This document shows, in pieces, positions 62,164 through 62,211 of a DNA stretch of 62,211 bases. The translations under genes and the position numbers were made by a program. Position 1 is the first letter of the stretch. Each line of letters opens with the position of its first letter. The DNA lies in the NCBI GenBank assembly GCA_007280515.1, contig QYPL01000017.1, positions 1 through 62,211 of the forward strand, read 5' to 3'. The notes beneath the pieces were generated by a model. It saw only the letters and a list, made by a program, of their open reading frames with translations, ran no database searches and was not told where the DNA came from. The DNA is from Sediminibacterium sp. (GTDB taxonomy: Bacteria; Bacteroidota; Bacteroidia; Chitinophagales; Chitinophagaceae).

Positions 62164-62211
62164 TAATTATCGTAATCTATTGATTATAAGTGCAGTAGGT
62201 AAATATACAAA

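Overview
This is an AT-rich, gene-dense chromosomal segment from a member of the Bacteroidota, most likely a Chitinophagaceae-type organism. The evidence is the gene content (GSCFA, DUF3810, DUF2911, DUF6580 and FucP-type sugar MFS families, a TonB-dependent receptor with a carboxypeptidase-regulatory-like N-terminus, TopA ending in Crpt repeats without zinc fingers), scarce Shine-Dalgarno sequences, and several promoters with the Bacteroidota -7 element TAnnTTTG. No insertion sequence, prophage, CRISPR array, plasmid gene or recognisable defence island was found. About 60 genes are supported. No stretch over 300 bases lacks a gene; the two largest gaps are about 250 bases (6565-6812 and 47132-47377), and both hold inverted repeats.

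Layout. 1-7745: Nudix hydrolase, rRNA methyltransferase, GSCFA protein, penicillin-acylase-family hydrolase, small membrane protein, trhO, purC. 7845-15822: TonB receptor, pdhB, signal peptidase I, cdd, ogt, csaA, SirB1-like protein. 16018-26273: fatty acid desaturase, topA, alpha/beta hydrolase, then fdx-iscX-kdsC-ubiA-maf, an OsmC protein, a sterol-desaturase/AGMO-like hydroxylase and lipA. 26397-37845: a glycogen and sugar locus with ROK glucokinase and FucP-like importer on the minus strand, diverging from glgA-glgC-MFS-amylase-glgB on the plus strand. 37998-46627: coiled-coil membrane protein, holA, ribF, purM, ftsE-like ATPase, smc. 46703-54256: smpB, accD, fbaA, cysteine synthase, plsX, rpmF and yceD on the minus strand, facing a DUF3810 gene. 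54276-62163: dcd, PPTase, DUF2130, tRNA-Leu(GAG), a broken DUF2911 gene, xerD, YkgJ, YraN, manA, DUF6580, rnhA.

How the genes work together. The glycogen locus links glucose uptake and phosphorylation to ADP-glucose formation (GlgC), chain elongation (GlgA) and branching (GlgB), with an exported GH13 enzyme and an SLC45-type importer handling malto-oligosaccharides. Yced-rpmF-plsX is the classical cluster joining L32 to phospholipid synthesis, with accD nearby. fdx and iscX serve Fe-S assembly, which lipA needs; pdhB belongs to the lipoate-dependent pyruvate dehydrogenase complex.

The most unusual signals are non-coding. A 14 x 14 bp minisatellite fills the whole gap from the SLC45-type transporter gene to the amylase start codon (33331-33526). 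Smaller tandem arrays of 12-22 bp units begin at or overlap the stop codons of lepB, the SirB1-like gene and the DUF2911 gene. A DUF2911 gene is split by one in-frame TAG with the reading frame otherwise intact. The ROK kinase has lost all three zinc cysteines. I did not find a clear new multi-gene system. Several open reading frames that begin at TTG were shortened to the first well-placed ATG.
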